A stretch of 64,000 bases of DNA from JAKOUY01 sp037045185 (GCA_037045185.1 JBAOHQ010000004.1:372001-436000), one strand, 5' to 3'; positions 1 to 8,554 are shown, counted from the stretch's first letter. Notes: a model not told the origin generated them from the letters alone. Numbers and translations are program-made.

Positions 1-154
1 GCCGAAACGGGAGGCAGTGGACCCGGCGATGAACCTTGAGGTGCGCGGCGCCTCGCACACCGTGGAGCGTGCGCCAGATCGCCCCGCGAACCCGAAGACC
101 GATCAGGCCCACCACGCGGGTCCCGCCGAGCGCGCCCAATCGAGCCCAACTCAC
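1..154 (-). CDS. 5' part of a divergent gene of unknown function (runs off the left edge)
   Basis: The minus strand is open from a GTG at 154 to the window edge (51 codons, no stop). An AGGA ribosome site lies 6 nt upstream of the GTG, and a TAGGCT box at 193-188 could be its -10 element. The visible peptide begins MSWARLGALGG and is rich in Arg and hydrophobic residues (GLIGLRVRGAIW). It might be the start of an acyltransferase or other surface-sugar enzyme, but no domain is visible. It is divergent from the glycosyltransferase at 254. Confidence 0.45.
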   Translation of the reverse strand, partial: MSWARLGALGGTRVVGLIGLRVRGAIWRTLHGVRGAAHLKVHRRVHCLPFR

Positions 155-253
155 GTTGGTTCCTGGGACGCTGCGCCGCACCCGCCCAGCCTAGGGTTCT
201 CCCTGCCGGGCGCCCGGGACGGCCCACTACGCTCCATCGCCCAGGATCAAGGA

Positions 254-1156
254 GTGCCGCAGCTGAAGCCACGACTGCACGCCATCATGGTGACGTACCG
301 CCGTCGTGACGCCGCCGCTGCCACCGTCGCAGCGTTGCTCGCTCAAACTCGGCCGCCCGACACGATCACCATCGTCGACAACGACGCCGACCCGCTGGTC
401 GAGTCGATCGCCCGCCGCCTGGGCGTGCGCTACGTCGCCCAGCCCGACAACGGGGGACCGGCGGGCGCCATCGCGGCCGGCGTGGCCGATCTCGCACGCT
501 GGGCCGAGCCACACGACCTCGTGCTCTCCATGGACGACGACGACCCTCCGGCGCACTCGGCGATCCTCGATCAACTGGTCACCTCGTGGGACGCCGCCAG
601 GACCGAGGGCTTCCGTCCGGGAGGAATCGGCGGGGCCGGCGGACGGTACCGACGGTGGACGGGCACGACCGAGCGGCCGGCCGACGATGAGCTGTCGGGC
701 TGGATCCCTGTGGACGCCCTGGGCGGCGGCTCGCAGCCGATCTACCTGTTGGAGGCGCTCGTCGCCACCGGGGCGACTCGACCGGACCTGTTCTTCGGCT
801 ACGAGGAGCTCGAGCTGGGTCTGCGCCTGCGTGCGCTCGGCTATGACCTGCTGGTGCCGGGCGAGGTCCTGCGCGAGAGCCGCTCACGGCTCGATCGTCT
901 CGGCATCTCGGGTCGTCAGGTGAACAGCATTCGCGTCCGGGCGCCCTGGCGTTGCTACTACTCGAGCCGCAACCTCACCTGGATCGCCCGCTCCCATGGA
1001 CATGCCTCCGCGCCGATCGTGACGACGCTTCGCCTGGTCACAGCCGCTGCCCGCGACGCGGTGGTCCGCCGCGATCTGCGATCCGCCGCCCTCACCCTGC
1101 GGGGTCTCCTCGACGGTTGGCGAGGTCGCCTGGGGCGGACGGTCGACCCGGGTTGA
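254..1156 (+). CDS. glycosyltransferase family 2
   Basis: Predicted to transfer a sugar from a nucleotide donor, probably in cell-surface glycan synthesis. The 300-residue protein opens with the GT-A strand HAIMVTYRRRD, then TITIVDNDAD, a GGPAGAI segment and the acidic metal site LSMDDDDP. Near the end is the RxxYYSSRN motif seen in actinobacterial galactofuranosyl/rhamnosyl-type GT2 proteins. The GTG at 254 was chosen because AGGA sits 7 nt upstream and the ATG at 287 would remove the first beta strand; the frame is open back to 17, but that part looks non-coding. It converges with, and overlaps by 65 bp, a second GT2 gene with a similar C-terminus. Confidence 0.85.
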   Translation: MPQLKPRLHAIMVTYRRRDAAAATVAALLAQTRPPDTITIVDNDADPLVESIARRLGVRYVAQPDNGGPAGAIAAGVADLARWAEPHDLVLSMDDDDPPAHSAILDQLVTSWDAARTEGFRPGGIGGAGGRYRRWTGTTERPADDELSGWIPVDALGGGSQPIYLLEALVATGATRPDLFFGYEELELGLRLRALGYDLLVPGEVLRESRSRLDRLGISGRQVNSIRVRAPWRCYYSSRNLTWIARSHGHASAPIVTTLRLVTAAARDAVVRRDLRSAALTLRGLLDGWRGRLGRTVDPG

Positions 1157-1991
1157 GGGTGCGTCCCATCCTGGCTCGCAGCGCGTCCGCCACACCACGA
1201 GACCGCAGGCCCATCTCCCACCACCGCCGCCCGATCAACGCGCTCAACGTCTGACGAAGCGTGCGCACGACGAACCCGGCACACATCGAGACGCTTCGGT
1301 GAGCGTGCAGGACCATGTGGAGGTGGTTCCTGGTCTGGTAGTAGGCCCTGAACCGCGACGTCCCAGGATCGCTCCCCAACCGCCTCGTCTCGAAGGTCGT
1401 ACCGACCAACAGCGTCCGCACACCGGCCCGACGAAAGCGGAGCGGGTATTCGACGTCGACGAGCATCAAGAAGTAGTCCCGCCTTGGCACTCCCACCGCC
1501 GTCACCACCGACATCGGCGCCAGCACGCCGTCGAGATAGGCGAAGTCAACGGCAACCGTCTCACCCGGCCGGGGGCGAGGCACGGTGCGCCATTCACCAC
1601 GCCGCACCATGGCGCCGTCGATGCCAACCACGTCGACACCCGAGCCGGCGGAGATCAGATCCTCGAGGCACGCCGGTCCGGGGATGCTGTCATCCTCGAC
1701 AAACCACACCAAGTCGGTGTCGCGGGTGGGCACCCGACCGAGCCCCTCGGCGATGGCCGCACCTGGGCCGGCGTTGTCCGGCAACCGGGCGAACTCGACC
1801 TGCCCCTGAAACCGGTCGATGACGTCGGCCGGCAGCGGCGACGGGCTGGCGCTGTCGACCACCACGATCCGGCTGACGGGATGGGTCTGGGCCAGCAGCG
1901 CCTCCAGGCAGGACTGCAGCACCGTGGGGCGGTCGTAGGTCCACACCACGGCGCAGACCCGCAACCCACCGGAGTCGGCGCCGTCGGTCAC
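1092..1991 (-). CDS. glycosyltransferase family 2
   Basis: A 299-residue GT2 protein and a paralogue of the convergent gene at 254. It shows CAVVWTYDRP, IVVVDSASP, NAGPGAAI, the acidic site WFVEDDS and FRAYYQTRN. The start is the GTG at 1991, which overlaps the stop of the upstream FkbM methyltransferase (GTGA, 4 bp), so the two are probably translationally coupled; the open frame upstream of it is inside that gene. The C-terminus runs 17 residues past a GRTLNPG segment that matches GRTVDPG at the end of the convergent paralogue. Acceptor and donor are not determinable from sequence. Confidence 0.85.
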   Translation of the reverse strand: MTDGADSGGLRVCAVVWTYDRPTVLQSCLEALLAQTHPVSRIVVVDSASPSPLPADVIDRFQGQVEFARLPDNAGPGAAIAEGLGRVPTRDTDLVWFVEDDSIPGPACLEDLISAGSGVDVVGIDGAMVRRGEWRTVPRPRPGETVAVDFAYLDGVLAPMSVVTAVGVPRRDYFLMLVDVEYPLRFRRAGVRTLLVGTTFETRRLGSDPGTSRFRAYYQTRNHLHMVLHAHRSVSMCAGFVVRTLRQTLSALIGRRWWEMGLRSRGVADALRARMGRTLNPGRPSAPGDLANRRGDPAG

Positions 1992-2794
1992 GAGACGCTG
2001 GCGGGCTTGACGACCGACACGAAGGTGTCGGCGCCGCGCCGCTGCTCCCAGCCGAAGCGCGCCGTTGCCCGGCGAAAGGCGGCCGAGCATCCGTCACGGA
2101 AGCGGTCGTGCAACTCGATCGCCATGTTGTCCACCACGTCCATCCATGACGTATCGCCGGAGAACAGATCGACCTCACTGCCTTCGATGTCGACCTTGAG
2201 ATAGCCGACACGATCGATGCCACACTGCTCGAACAGCGTCCGTGGCGAGACGCACCTGATGCTCCCGACGACGCGCCCCGGTGACCACGGAGACCCCTCC
2301 GGCTGGACGCGCATGCCCCATCCGCCGAGGCCGGGATCGATCACCTGGCCTGTGCCGTCGAAGTTCATCAACGCCGCCTCGATCACCTCGACGTTGGGGT
2401 AGTCGGCGACGTTTCTGCGGAGCACCTCGACATTGGCCGGGTCGGGCTCGATGGCCAGCACCCGCGCCTGCGGGTAGCGGCGAGCGAACCACACCGCCGA
2501 GTACCCGGCGTTGGCCCCGGCATCGACGACCACCTGGGGATCCTCGACGCCGAATTCGTAGGCGCCGCGGGAGACGTCTGCCAAGGTGTTCAGGTCGCTG
2601 TGGGTCCTGCCGAGCCGGCACCACACGCGAACTGTGGTGCCGGGGAGTTGCACGCAACGCAACGTGCTGCGGCCGCGCAGACCGTGCCAGGCGATCGGGG
2701 CGCCGTGACGCCACCCGAACATGTGGATGGCCAACGCGCTACGGACCCAGAGGAACCTCAACGCGGCGGGCACGTGGCGGAGTCGGGCGCCCAC
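1988..2794 (-). CDS. FkbM family SAM-dependent methyltransferase
   Basis: A 268-residue class I methyltransferase. The SAM-binding core is visible as PQVVVDAGANAGYSAVWFA, followed by VLAIEPDPAN and the downstream YLKVDIEGSE characteristic of FkbM proteins. Such enzymes O-methylate sugars or secondary metabolites. It starts only 8 bp after the rplA stop, so it looks like the distal part of the ribosomal-protein transcript, and it overlaps the next glycosyltransferase by 4 bp. Linkage to a GT2 suggests glycan methylation; the substrate is unknown. Confidence 0.85.
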   Translation of the reverse strand: MGARLRHVPAALRFLWVRSALAIHMFGWRHGAPIAWHGLRGRSTLRCVQLPGTTVRVWCRLGRTHSDLNTLADVSRGAYEFGVEDPQVVVDAGANAGYSAVWFARRYPQARVLAIEPDPANVEVLRRNVADYPNVEVIEAALMNFDGTGQVIDPGLGGWGMRVQPEGSPWSPGRVVGSIRCVSPRTLFEQCGIDRVGYLKVDIEGSEVDLFSGDTSWMDVVDNMAIELHDRFRDGCSAAFRRATARFGWEQRRGADTFVSVVKPASVS

Positions 2795-2802
2795 CGTCGC
2801 GA

Positions 2803-3507
2803 TCAGCCTGCCGCGGCCTCGGGGCGCAAGCGGTTGGTGTCGATCTTGATCCCGGGGCCCATGGTGGAGCTGATCGAGATCTTCTTCAGGTAGCGACCCT
2901 TGGCGGCGGCGGGTTTGGCGCGCTGCAGCTCGTCCAGCACGGCGCGCAGGTTGTTCTCCAGTTTGCCCGGCGTGAAGCTGGCCTTGCCGATGGTGACGTG
3001 GACGTTGCCGTAGCGATCGGTGCGGTACTCGACCTTGCCGCCCTTGAACTCGCCGACTGCCCGACCGACGTCAGCGGTGACCGTGCCGGTCTTCGGGTTC
3101 GGCATCAGGCCACGCGGGCCGAGGACGCGACCGAGGCGGCCGACCAGCGGCATCATGTCCGGCGTGGCGATGGCCACGTCGAAGTCGAAGTTGCCGGCCT
3201 GGATCTCGGCGGCGAGGTCGTCGGCGCCCACCTTGTCGGCGCCGGCGTCACGGGCCTCCTGGGCCGCCTCGCCGGTGGCGAACACGGCCACGCGAACGTC
3301 CTTGCCCGTGCCTTCCGGCAGGGCGACGGTGCCACGCACCATCTGGTCGGCCTTGCGCGGGTCGACGCCCAGGCGCACGGCGACGTCGACGCCTTCGTCG
3401 AAGGTGGCCGAGGCCAGTCGGGTCACCAGGGTCATCGCCTCGGTGGGCGTGAACAACTGGTCACGATCGAACTTCTTCAAAGCATCGGTGTGCTTCTTAC
3501 CGGACAT
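2803..3507 (-). CDS. rplA: 50S ribosomal protein L1
   Basis: L1 of the ribosomal stalk base (234 residues, normal length), which in many bacteria also represses its own operon. It begins MSGKKHTDALKKFDRDQLFT and contains the L1 signature around GPRGLMPNPKTGTV. The ATG at 3507 was chosen because GGGAGA lies about 7 nt upstream; the open frame extends upstream to 3645 without similarity. It follows rplK by 70 bp. Unusually, rplJ-rplL do not follow; an FkbM methyltransferase does. Confidence 0.97.
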   Translation of the reverse strand: MSGKKHTDALKKFDRDQLFTPTEAMTLVTRLASATFDEGVDVAVRLGVDPRKADQMVRGTVALPEGTGKDVRVAVFATGEAAQEARDAGADKVGADDLAAEIQAGNFDFDVAIATPDMMPLVGRLGRVLGPRGLMPNPKTGTVTADVGRAVGEFKGGKVEYRTDRYGNVHVTIGKASFTPGKLENNLRAVLDELQRAKPAAAKGRYLKKISISSTMGPGIKIDTNRLRPEAAAG

Positions 3508-3577
3508 GTGCTGTCTCCCTCGATGTGTCGGCCGGCCGGGCGAGGTCGTCCCGGTCCAGGCGGTGGTGTGGTTGGGC

Positions 3578-4003
3578 TTACTTGACCGTGAGGCCCATGC
3601 TGCGGGCCGTGCCACGAACCTGCTGCTTGGCGGCATCCAGGTCATAGGCGTTCAGGTCGGGCATCTTGATCTTGGCGACTTCTTCGATGTCGTCCTCGGT
3701 GACCGAGCCGACGATCTGCTTGCCGGGGTTCGACGACGCCTTGGCCAATCCGGCCTTCTGACGCAGCAGCACCGGTGTGGGCGGCGTCTTCAGCACGAAG
3801 GTGAACGTGCGGTCCTCGAACACGGTGATCTCGACCGGGATGATCGTGCCCACCTGGGCTTCGGTGGCAGCGTTGTACTGCTTGACGAAGTCCATGATGG
3901 CCACGCCGTGCGGACCGAGCGCGGTTCCCACCGGCGGGGCCGGGGTGGCCTTACCAGCGGGGATCTGGATCTTGACGATCGCAGCGACTTTCTTCTTTGC
4001 CAT
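3578..4003 (-). CDS. rplK: 50S ribosomal protein L11
   Basis: L11 binds 23S rRNA in the GTPase-associated centre and is the site of action of thiopeptides and of stringent-response sensing. At 141 residues the length is standard. The N-terminus MAKKKVAAIVKIQIPAGKA and the PPVGTALGPHGV motif are diagnostic. It lies between nusG (21 bp upstream) and rplA in the conserved secE-nusG-rplK-rplA order. Confidence 0.98.
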   Translation of the reverse strand: MAKKKVAAIVKIQIPAGKATPAPPVGTALGPHGVAIMDFVKQYNAATEAQVGTIIPVEITVFEDRTFTFVLKTPPTPVLLRQKAGLAKASSNPGKQIVGSVTEDDIEEVAKIKMPDLNAYDLDAAKQQVRGTARSMGLTVK

Positions 4004-4024
4004 GACGGTTCCTTAACTAGCGAT

Positions 4025-4831
4025 CTAGAGCTTGGCGACCTGGGCGAAGTCCATCTCCACCAAGGTCTCGCGGCCGAAGATGTTGACCAACACCTTCAGC
4101 TTCATGTGGTCGGCGTTGATCTCGGCGATGGTGCCGGCGAAGTCGGCGAACGGGCCTTCCTTGACGCGCACGCTCTCGCCCACTTCGTACTGCAACTTCG
4201 GCTTCTTGCGCGCCGGCAGGCCGCCGGTGCCGTCGCCCTTGGCGGCCAGGAACGTCTGGACCTCACGGCGCGACAGCGGCGTGGGCTTTTGACCCTGGCG
4301 GCTCTGGCCGACGAACCCGGTGACTCCCGGGGTGTTGCGGATGCAGTACCAACTCTCGTCGTCCATGTGGCAGCGCACCAGCAGATACCCGGGGAACACC
4401 TTCTTCTGCACGGTCTGCTTGCGGCCGTTCTTGAACTCCTCGACGTCCTCCATCGGGATGACGATCTCGTGGATCCGCTCTTCCATGTTCATGGACTGGA
4501 TGCGGGCGTTCAGGTTGGCGGTGACCTTCTTTTCGTAGCCCGACTGGGTGTGGACCACGTACCACACGCCCGGACGGGTCCACGGGTCGTCGACCGGCTC
4601 GGCTTCGACCTCATCGGTTTCCTCGCCCTCACCGGTGGACTCGCCGAGGTCGAAGGAGGCGTCGACCACGTCATCGGCCACGTCATCGGCGGCGGCCTCT
4701 GTGGTGTCCTCTGTGGTGTCCTCGGCCGGCTGGTCGTCCAGCGCCGTCGCCAGTTCTGCGGTGGGATCCAAGGTGCTGGTGTCGTTCATCGTGTCGTTCT
4801 GGTCGTCGTCGTTCATCGGGTCGTCGCTCAT
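4025..4831 (-). CDS. nusG: transcription termination/antitermination factor NusG
   Basis: NusG binds RNA polymerase and couples it to Rho or the ribosome. This copy has 268 residues, against about 180 in E. coli, because of a roughly 90-residue acidic extension rich in Asp, Glu and Thr; long extensions are common in actinobacterial NusG. The NGN domain starts at GVWYVVHTQSGYEKK and includes FPGYLLVRC and TPGVTGFVG. The C-terminal KOW domain has GESVRVKEGPFADFAGT. The ATG at 4831 shares one base with the secE stop (TGATG), indicating coupling. Confidence 0.97.
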   Translation of the reverse strand: MSDDPMNDDDQNDTMNDTSTLDPTAELATALDDQPAEDTTEDTTEAAADDVADDVVDASFDLGESTGEGEETDEVEAEPVDDPWTRPGVWYVVHTQSGYEKKVTANLNARIQSMNMEERIHEIVIPMEDVEEFKNGRKQTVQKKVFPGYLLVRCHMDDESWYCIRNTPGVTGFVGQSRQGQKPTPLSRREVQTFLAAKGDGTGGLPARKKPKLQYEVGESVRVKEGPFADFAGTIAEINADHMKLKVLVNIFGRETLVEMDFAQVAKL

Positions 4832-5136
4832 CAGTCGTACAACCACCCCGACAGCACGCCGAACAGCGAGTCCAGGCCGAAGATGAACATCATGTAGACG
4901 ACCACGGTGACGAAGACGATGATCGAGAAGCGGCGGACCTCGGGCCACTTGGGCCAGGCCACCTTGCGCATCTCGTCGCGCACTTCCCCGATGTACTGCA
5001 CCGGGCCGACACGCTCCTCTCCGGGCGCCTTGCGGGCCTGCGGCGCCGGGGCGCGCGTCGGACGACCCTGGTCGTCGAGCGCTCCCATCCGCTTGAGGGA
5101 CCGCTTCTGCTCTCGGTTCAGGTCATCCAGTGACAT
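4831..5136 (-). CDS. secE: preprotein translocase subunit SecE
   Basis: Small membrane subunit of the SecYEG channel (101 residues). A charged cytoplasmic N-terminus rich in Arg and Pro is followed by the conserved amphipathic stretch EVRDEMRKVAWPKWPEV and a single transmembrane helix (IIVFVTVVVYMMFIF). The position between tRNA-Trp and nusG is the conserved bacterial order. Confidence 0.96.
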   Translation of the reverse strand: MSLDDLNREQKRSLKRMGALDDQGRPTRAPAPQARKAPGEERVGPVQYIGEVRDEMRKVAWPKWPEVRRFSIIVFVTVVVYMMFIFGLDSLFGVLSGWLYD

Positions 5137-5181
5137 CGTGCTGCGCTCGGTTCTGTCGATGCGTTTCGGCGCTTGGGTGGG

Positions 5182-5254
5182 CAGGGCAGGAGGGATTCGA
5201 ACCCCCGACCGTCGGTTTTGGAGACCGATGCTCTACCAGCTGAGCTACTGCCCT
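5182..5254 (-). tRNA. tRNA-Trp (anticodon CCA)
   Basis: A 73-nt cloverleaf on the minus strand. The acceptor arms AGGGCAG and CTGCCCT pair perfectly, the D arm is GCTC/GAGC, the anticodon loop is CTCCAAA (CCA) and the T loop TTCGAAT is intact. The 3' CCA is not encoded. It lies between rpmG and secE, as in many bacteria. Confidence 0.96.
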
Positions 5255-5274
5255 CGGAAGGGTGGCTGGCAATC

Positions 5275-5481
5275 CTACCAGCCACCCGGTTCGAGGGGCC
5301 TCGGGCGGGGAACCCTCGAGCGCGTTTCCTTGTGGGTGGTGTGCTGGCGATCGTGCGAGCAGTACTTCTTCATCTCCAGGCGTTCCCGATCGTTGATCTT
5401 GGACTTCATGGTGATGTAGTTGCGCCGCTTGCACACGGTGCACTCCAGGGTGATCTTCACCCGCTTGTCGTTCTTCGGCAT
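5275..5481 (-). CDS. rpmG: 50S ribosomal protein L33
   Basis: L33 begins MPKNDKRVKITLECTVCKRRNYI and keeps a Cys pair (CTVC) that suggests a zinc-type paralogue; the usual second pair near the C-terminus is reduced to one Cys (KKYCSHD). At 68 residues it is longer than the usual 49-55 because about 14 residues (from SRVPRP) follow the normal end at the HKETR region. GAGG lies about 5 nt upstream of the ATG. It sits between tuf and tRNA-Trp. Confidence 0.93.
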   Translation of the reverse strand: MPKNDKRVKITLECTVCKRRNYITMKSKINDRERLEMKKYCSHDRQHTTHKETRSRVPRPRPLEPGGW

Positions 5482-5511
5482 GTCAGCCTCGCTTCTTCGT
5501 GGTAGCCAGGA

Positions 5512-6696
5512 TCACTTGGTGATCTTGGTGACGCGGCCGGCGCCAACGGTACGGCCGCCTTCGCGGATCGCGAACCGGAGCCCTTCGTCCATCGCGATCG
5601 GCTTGCCCAACTCGACCGTGATCGTCACGTTGTCACCCGGCATCACCATCTCGGTCCCCTCCGGCAACTGAATCGTCCCCGTCACATCCGTCGTCCGGAA
5701 AAAGAACTGCGGACGATAATTATTGAAGAACGGCTTATGACGCCCACCCTCCGACTGCGTCAACACATACACCTGACCCTCAAAATGAGTATGCGGCGTA
5801 ATCGAACCAGGCTTACACAACACCTGACCCCGCTCCACATCCTCCTTCTTCGTCCCCCGCAACAACGCACCAATATTGTCACCAGCCTGACCCTCATCCA
5901 ACAACTTCCGGAACATCTCCACCCCGGTACACGTCGTCTTCTGCGTCGCCCGCAACCCAACAATCTCGATCTCGTCCCCAGTGTGCACCTTCCCCTGCTC
6001 CACCTTCCCCGTGACCACCGTCCCACGACCCGTAATCGTGAACACATCCTCAATCGGCATCAAGAACGGCTTATCCAAATCACGCTGCGGCTCCGGAATC
6101 GCCGAATCCGCCGCAGCCATCAACTCCATCACCTTGTCCTGCCACACCGGATCCCCCTCCAACGCCTTCAACGCCGACACCCGCACCACCGGCGCATCAT
6201 CCCCAGGGAACTCGTACTCGTTCAACAACTCACGAACCTCCAACTCGACCAACTCGAGCAGCTCGTCATCATCCACCATGTCCGCCTTGTTCAACGCCAC
6301 CACGATGTACGGCACACCCACCTGACGCGCCAACAACACATGCTCACGCGTCTGCGGCATCGGACCATCCGTCGCCGCAACCACCAAAATCGCCCCATCC
6401 ACCTGCGCAGCACCCGTAATCATATTCTTAATATAATCCGCATGACCCGGCATATCCACATGCGCATAATGCCGCTTCTCCGTCTCATACTCAATATGAG
6501 CAATCGAGATCGTAATACCCCGAGCCTTCTCCTCCGGCGCCTTATCAATCTGATCAAACGGCGTATACTTCGCCAACCCCTTCTCCGCCAACGTCTTCGA
6601 AATCGCCGCCGTCAACGTCGTCTTCCCATGATCAATATGACCCATCGTACCAATATTCACATGAGGCTTCGTACGCTCAAACTTTGCCTTGGACAT
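5512..6696 (-). CDS. tuf: elongation factor Tu
   Basis: EF-Tu (394 residues, full length) delivers aminoacyl-tRNA to the ribosome. The G motifs are present: GHIDHGKTT, DMPGHADY and NKAD. AAGGA lies about 9 nt before the ATG. It is not next to fusA or rps genes but heads the tufB-type arrangement with tRNAs, rpmG and secE. Codon use is mosaic: from about 5,660 upstream to the start, third positions are rich in T and G (GAT, CAT, ATT, TAT), whereas the last 150 bases use the C-ending codons normal for this window. Confidence 0.98.
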   Translation of the reverse strand: MSKAKFERTKPHVNIGTMGHIDHGKTTLTAAISKTLAEKGLAKYTPFDQIDKAPEEKARGITISIAHIEYETEKRHYAHVDMPGHADYIKNMITGAAQVDGAILVVAATDGPMPQTREHVLLARQVGVPYIVVALNKADMVDDDELLELVELEVRELLNEYEFPGDDAPVVRVSALKALEGDPVWQDKVMELMAAADSAIPEPQRDLDKPFLMPIEDVFTITGRGTVVTGKVEQGKVHTGDEIEIVGLRATQKTTCTGVEMFRKLLDEGQAGDNIGALLRGTKKEDVERGQVLCKPGSITPHTHFEGQVYVLTQSEGGRHKPFFNNYRPQFFFRTTDVTGTIQLPEGTEMVMPGDNVTITVELGKPIAMDEGLRFAIREGGRTVGAGRVTKITK

Positions 6697-6739
6697 TTGC
6701 GATGTTCCTTTTCTCGCAGGATTGCTGGTTATGGTGTGG

Positions 6740-6813
6740 TAGCGGCGATCGGGATCGAACCGATGACCTTCCGATTATGAGCCGGATGCTCTGACCAACT
6801 GAGCTACGCCGCC
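6740..6813 (-). tRNA. tRNA-Met (anticodon CAT)
   Basis: A 74-nt cloverleaf. The acceptor GGCGGCG pairs with CGCCGCT (first pair G-U), the anticodon loop is CTCATAA and the T loop is TTCGATC. The discriminator is A and CCA is encoded at 6739-6737. The features fit elongator Met; a lysidine-modified Ile tRNA is less likely but not excluded. It lies directly upstream of tuf. Confidence 0.93.
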
Positions 6814-6853
6814 AGGGCTTTGCCGACGGACGGGGGCTCCGGCCGCTTGGTCG

Positions 6854-6927
6854 AGCCCTCTGTGGGAATCGAACCCACGACCTACGCCTTACCATGGCGT
6901 TGCTCTACCGACTGAGCTAAAAGGGCG
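6854..6927 (-). tRNA. tRNA-Thr (anticodon GGT)
   Basis: A cloverleaf with acceptor GCCCTTT/AGAGGGC, anticodon loop ATGGTAA (GGT) and T loop TTCGATT. Two A residues rather than one seem to separate the D stem from the anticodon stem, giving 74 nt in place of the usual 73. It is the first gene of the tRNA-tuf-secE-nusG block. Confidence 0.93.
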
Positions 6928-7001
6928 TTGGAGCGCGGCAGAGCCGCGAACCGGGGAGCCAGCATAGCCCTCACTCGGGCTCATCACCACCCCGAAACGG
7001 C

Positions 7002-8502
7002 CTACCGCGGAGGTGGCGGCGAATGGGTGTCGACCTGGACCAACCACGCGGTCGCCGCGAGGCCAGCCGAGCCCACGGCCCCCAAGACGAGCACGACCGG
7101 CCACCCAACCGGTGGCGTCCACAGGGCGCCCGACAGCGACAGATCGAGCCCGTCCTGGCCGAGTGCCGAGCGTCTGGCGGCGGTGAGGACCACCACCGCG
7201 TGAACTGCGGCGACGATCGCAACCGCGACGCAGACCAGCCGTCGCCGGCTCGGCGTGGGCAACGCGTCCGAGGCGACGAGGCCGACCGAGAGCAGGCCAG
7301 CCGACAGGATCGGCAGCGAGTACCGCGCACCGTTGCCGAACCCTGACGGGCTCAACGCCGCAGTGAGCAACGTGTTGAACACCACCCACCCCGCCAGGAA
7401 GCCCACCCCGAGGCGGATCGCCCGTCCGGATGACCACATCGCACCGACGACGAGCGGTGCCGCCGCCGCGAACCACACCGCCACGCCGAGCGGATGGAGG
7501 TAGGTGTCCAGCCAACCAACGCGCCCGACGGAGTCATAGGCCAGGCGGGCGAACTGCCGCAACGTGAACGTGTCGGTGAGGGCGCCGATGGTGACCGGCA
7601 ACGTCATCTGGTACCGCGATCGCCACCACATCGACGCGGCGAGCGCTGCGACTGGCAGGACGGCAAGCGGCACGACACGGCCGGCGCCTGCCTTGCGCAG
7701 CCTGCCGACCAGGCCCGGGGAGGCCAGCACGATCACCACGCCCACCAGGGGGACGATCACGAATCCCGTATCGCGCACGAGGATCGCCAACGCGCACAGC
7801 AGGCTGGCTGCCCATCGCCAGCGCCTGGTGCCGGAGGTCACGGCCCGCCAGAGCGAGGCGCCGAACGCCATCACCGCCGCTGCCTCGGCGCCGCTCAGGG
7901 ACAGCACCCCGAACTGGTAGACCACGAGCGGCGTCACCGCCACCACGGCGCAACCCGACGCCCAGAGACTTCGCCGGAGAACCGGGTCGCTGGCGACGAA
8001 GGCGATCCACAGCAGACGCGCAGGCCTGCAGCAGGAACCCGAGGCGGCCGAGGTACATCCGCGCCGACCCGGATCCGAGCCTGGAGAGCATGGCCGGCAC
8101 GATGTACGCCGTGGGCAGCGACTTGGCGTGATACGACGTGGCGCGGTGCCCAGGGTCGGCGACGGGCGGAGGGCAGACGAACGGGCGATGTGGCTGAAAC
8201 TTGTTGCACGGCTGCGCCGGCAAGTCGGCGTCGGCGATGCGATAGACGCCCGCTTCCCGGTTGATCCGTTCGCGCTGGGCCGCGGTGGCTTCGGTCATCC
8301 ACGGGATGGGCGCATCCGGTGGAACGTCGTCACCGGTCACGTCACCGCTGCTCAGACCGACCATCCTGACGTAGTGAGAGTCCTCGTCCGGTGCGCTGGA
8401 GGGCGCCGCGCCGAGCACCCAGGCCAGCCCGATGACGACGATGGGAACGATCATCACCAGGGCTCTGGCGGGCGCGGCGAGGCTGCGCAGGCGCTCGATC
8501 AT
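7002..8502 (-). pseudogene. DUF2142-type multispanning membrane protein, frameshifted
   Basis: Two frames join into one membrane protein. The first starts at ATG 8502, has a transmembrane helix (ALVMIVPIVVIGLAWVL) and the SAPDEDSHY segment typical of DUF2142, and runs to GRLGFLLQAC. The second continues from RLLWIAFVASDP and carries about eight hydrophobic helices to 7002. The frames meet near 8019, where deleting one base (G on the minus strand) would restore a single frame of about 500 codons. DUF2142 proteins are linked to surface-glycan synthesis, possibly as lipid-linked sugar transferases. A TACGAT box lies 8 nt before the ATG. It is either a true pseudogene or an insertion error. Confidence 0.75.
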
Positions 8503-8510
8503 CGCGGCGA

Positions 8511-8516
8511 ATCGTA
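8511..8516 (-). promoter_or_regulatory. -10 box for the DUF2142 gene
   Basis: TACGAT on the minus strand, 8 nt before the ATG at 8502; fits a leaderless transcript. Confidence 0.45.
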
Positions 8517-8540
8517 GGCCGCCAGCGCGGCGCAAGCCGA

Positions 8541-8546
8541 TACGCT
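8541..8546 (+). promoter_or_regulatory. -10 box for the GNAT gene
   Basis: TACGCT, 8 nt before the GTG at 8555. It is divergent from the DUF2142 promoter 25 bases away. Confidence 0.45.
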
Positions 8547-8554
8547 TCCCGCCC

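Noticed and set aside
3020..4897. 625-codon plus-strand frame opposite rplA, rplK and nusG
   Set aside because: Antisense to three certain genes, with composition of a GC-rich shadow frame.
5737..6780. Long plus-strand open frame (347 codons) opposite tuf
   Set aside because: It is Arg/His/Leu-rich and results from the unusual T/G-ending codons of tuf read in reverse; no start site or similarity supports it.
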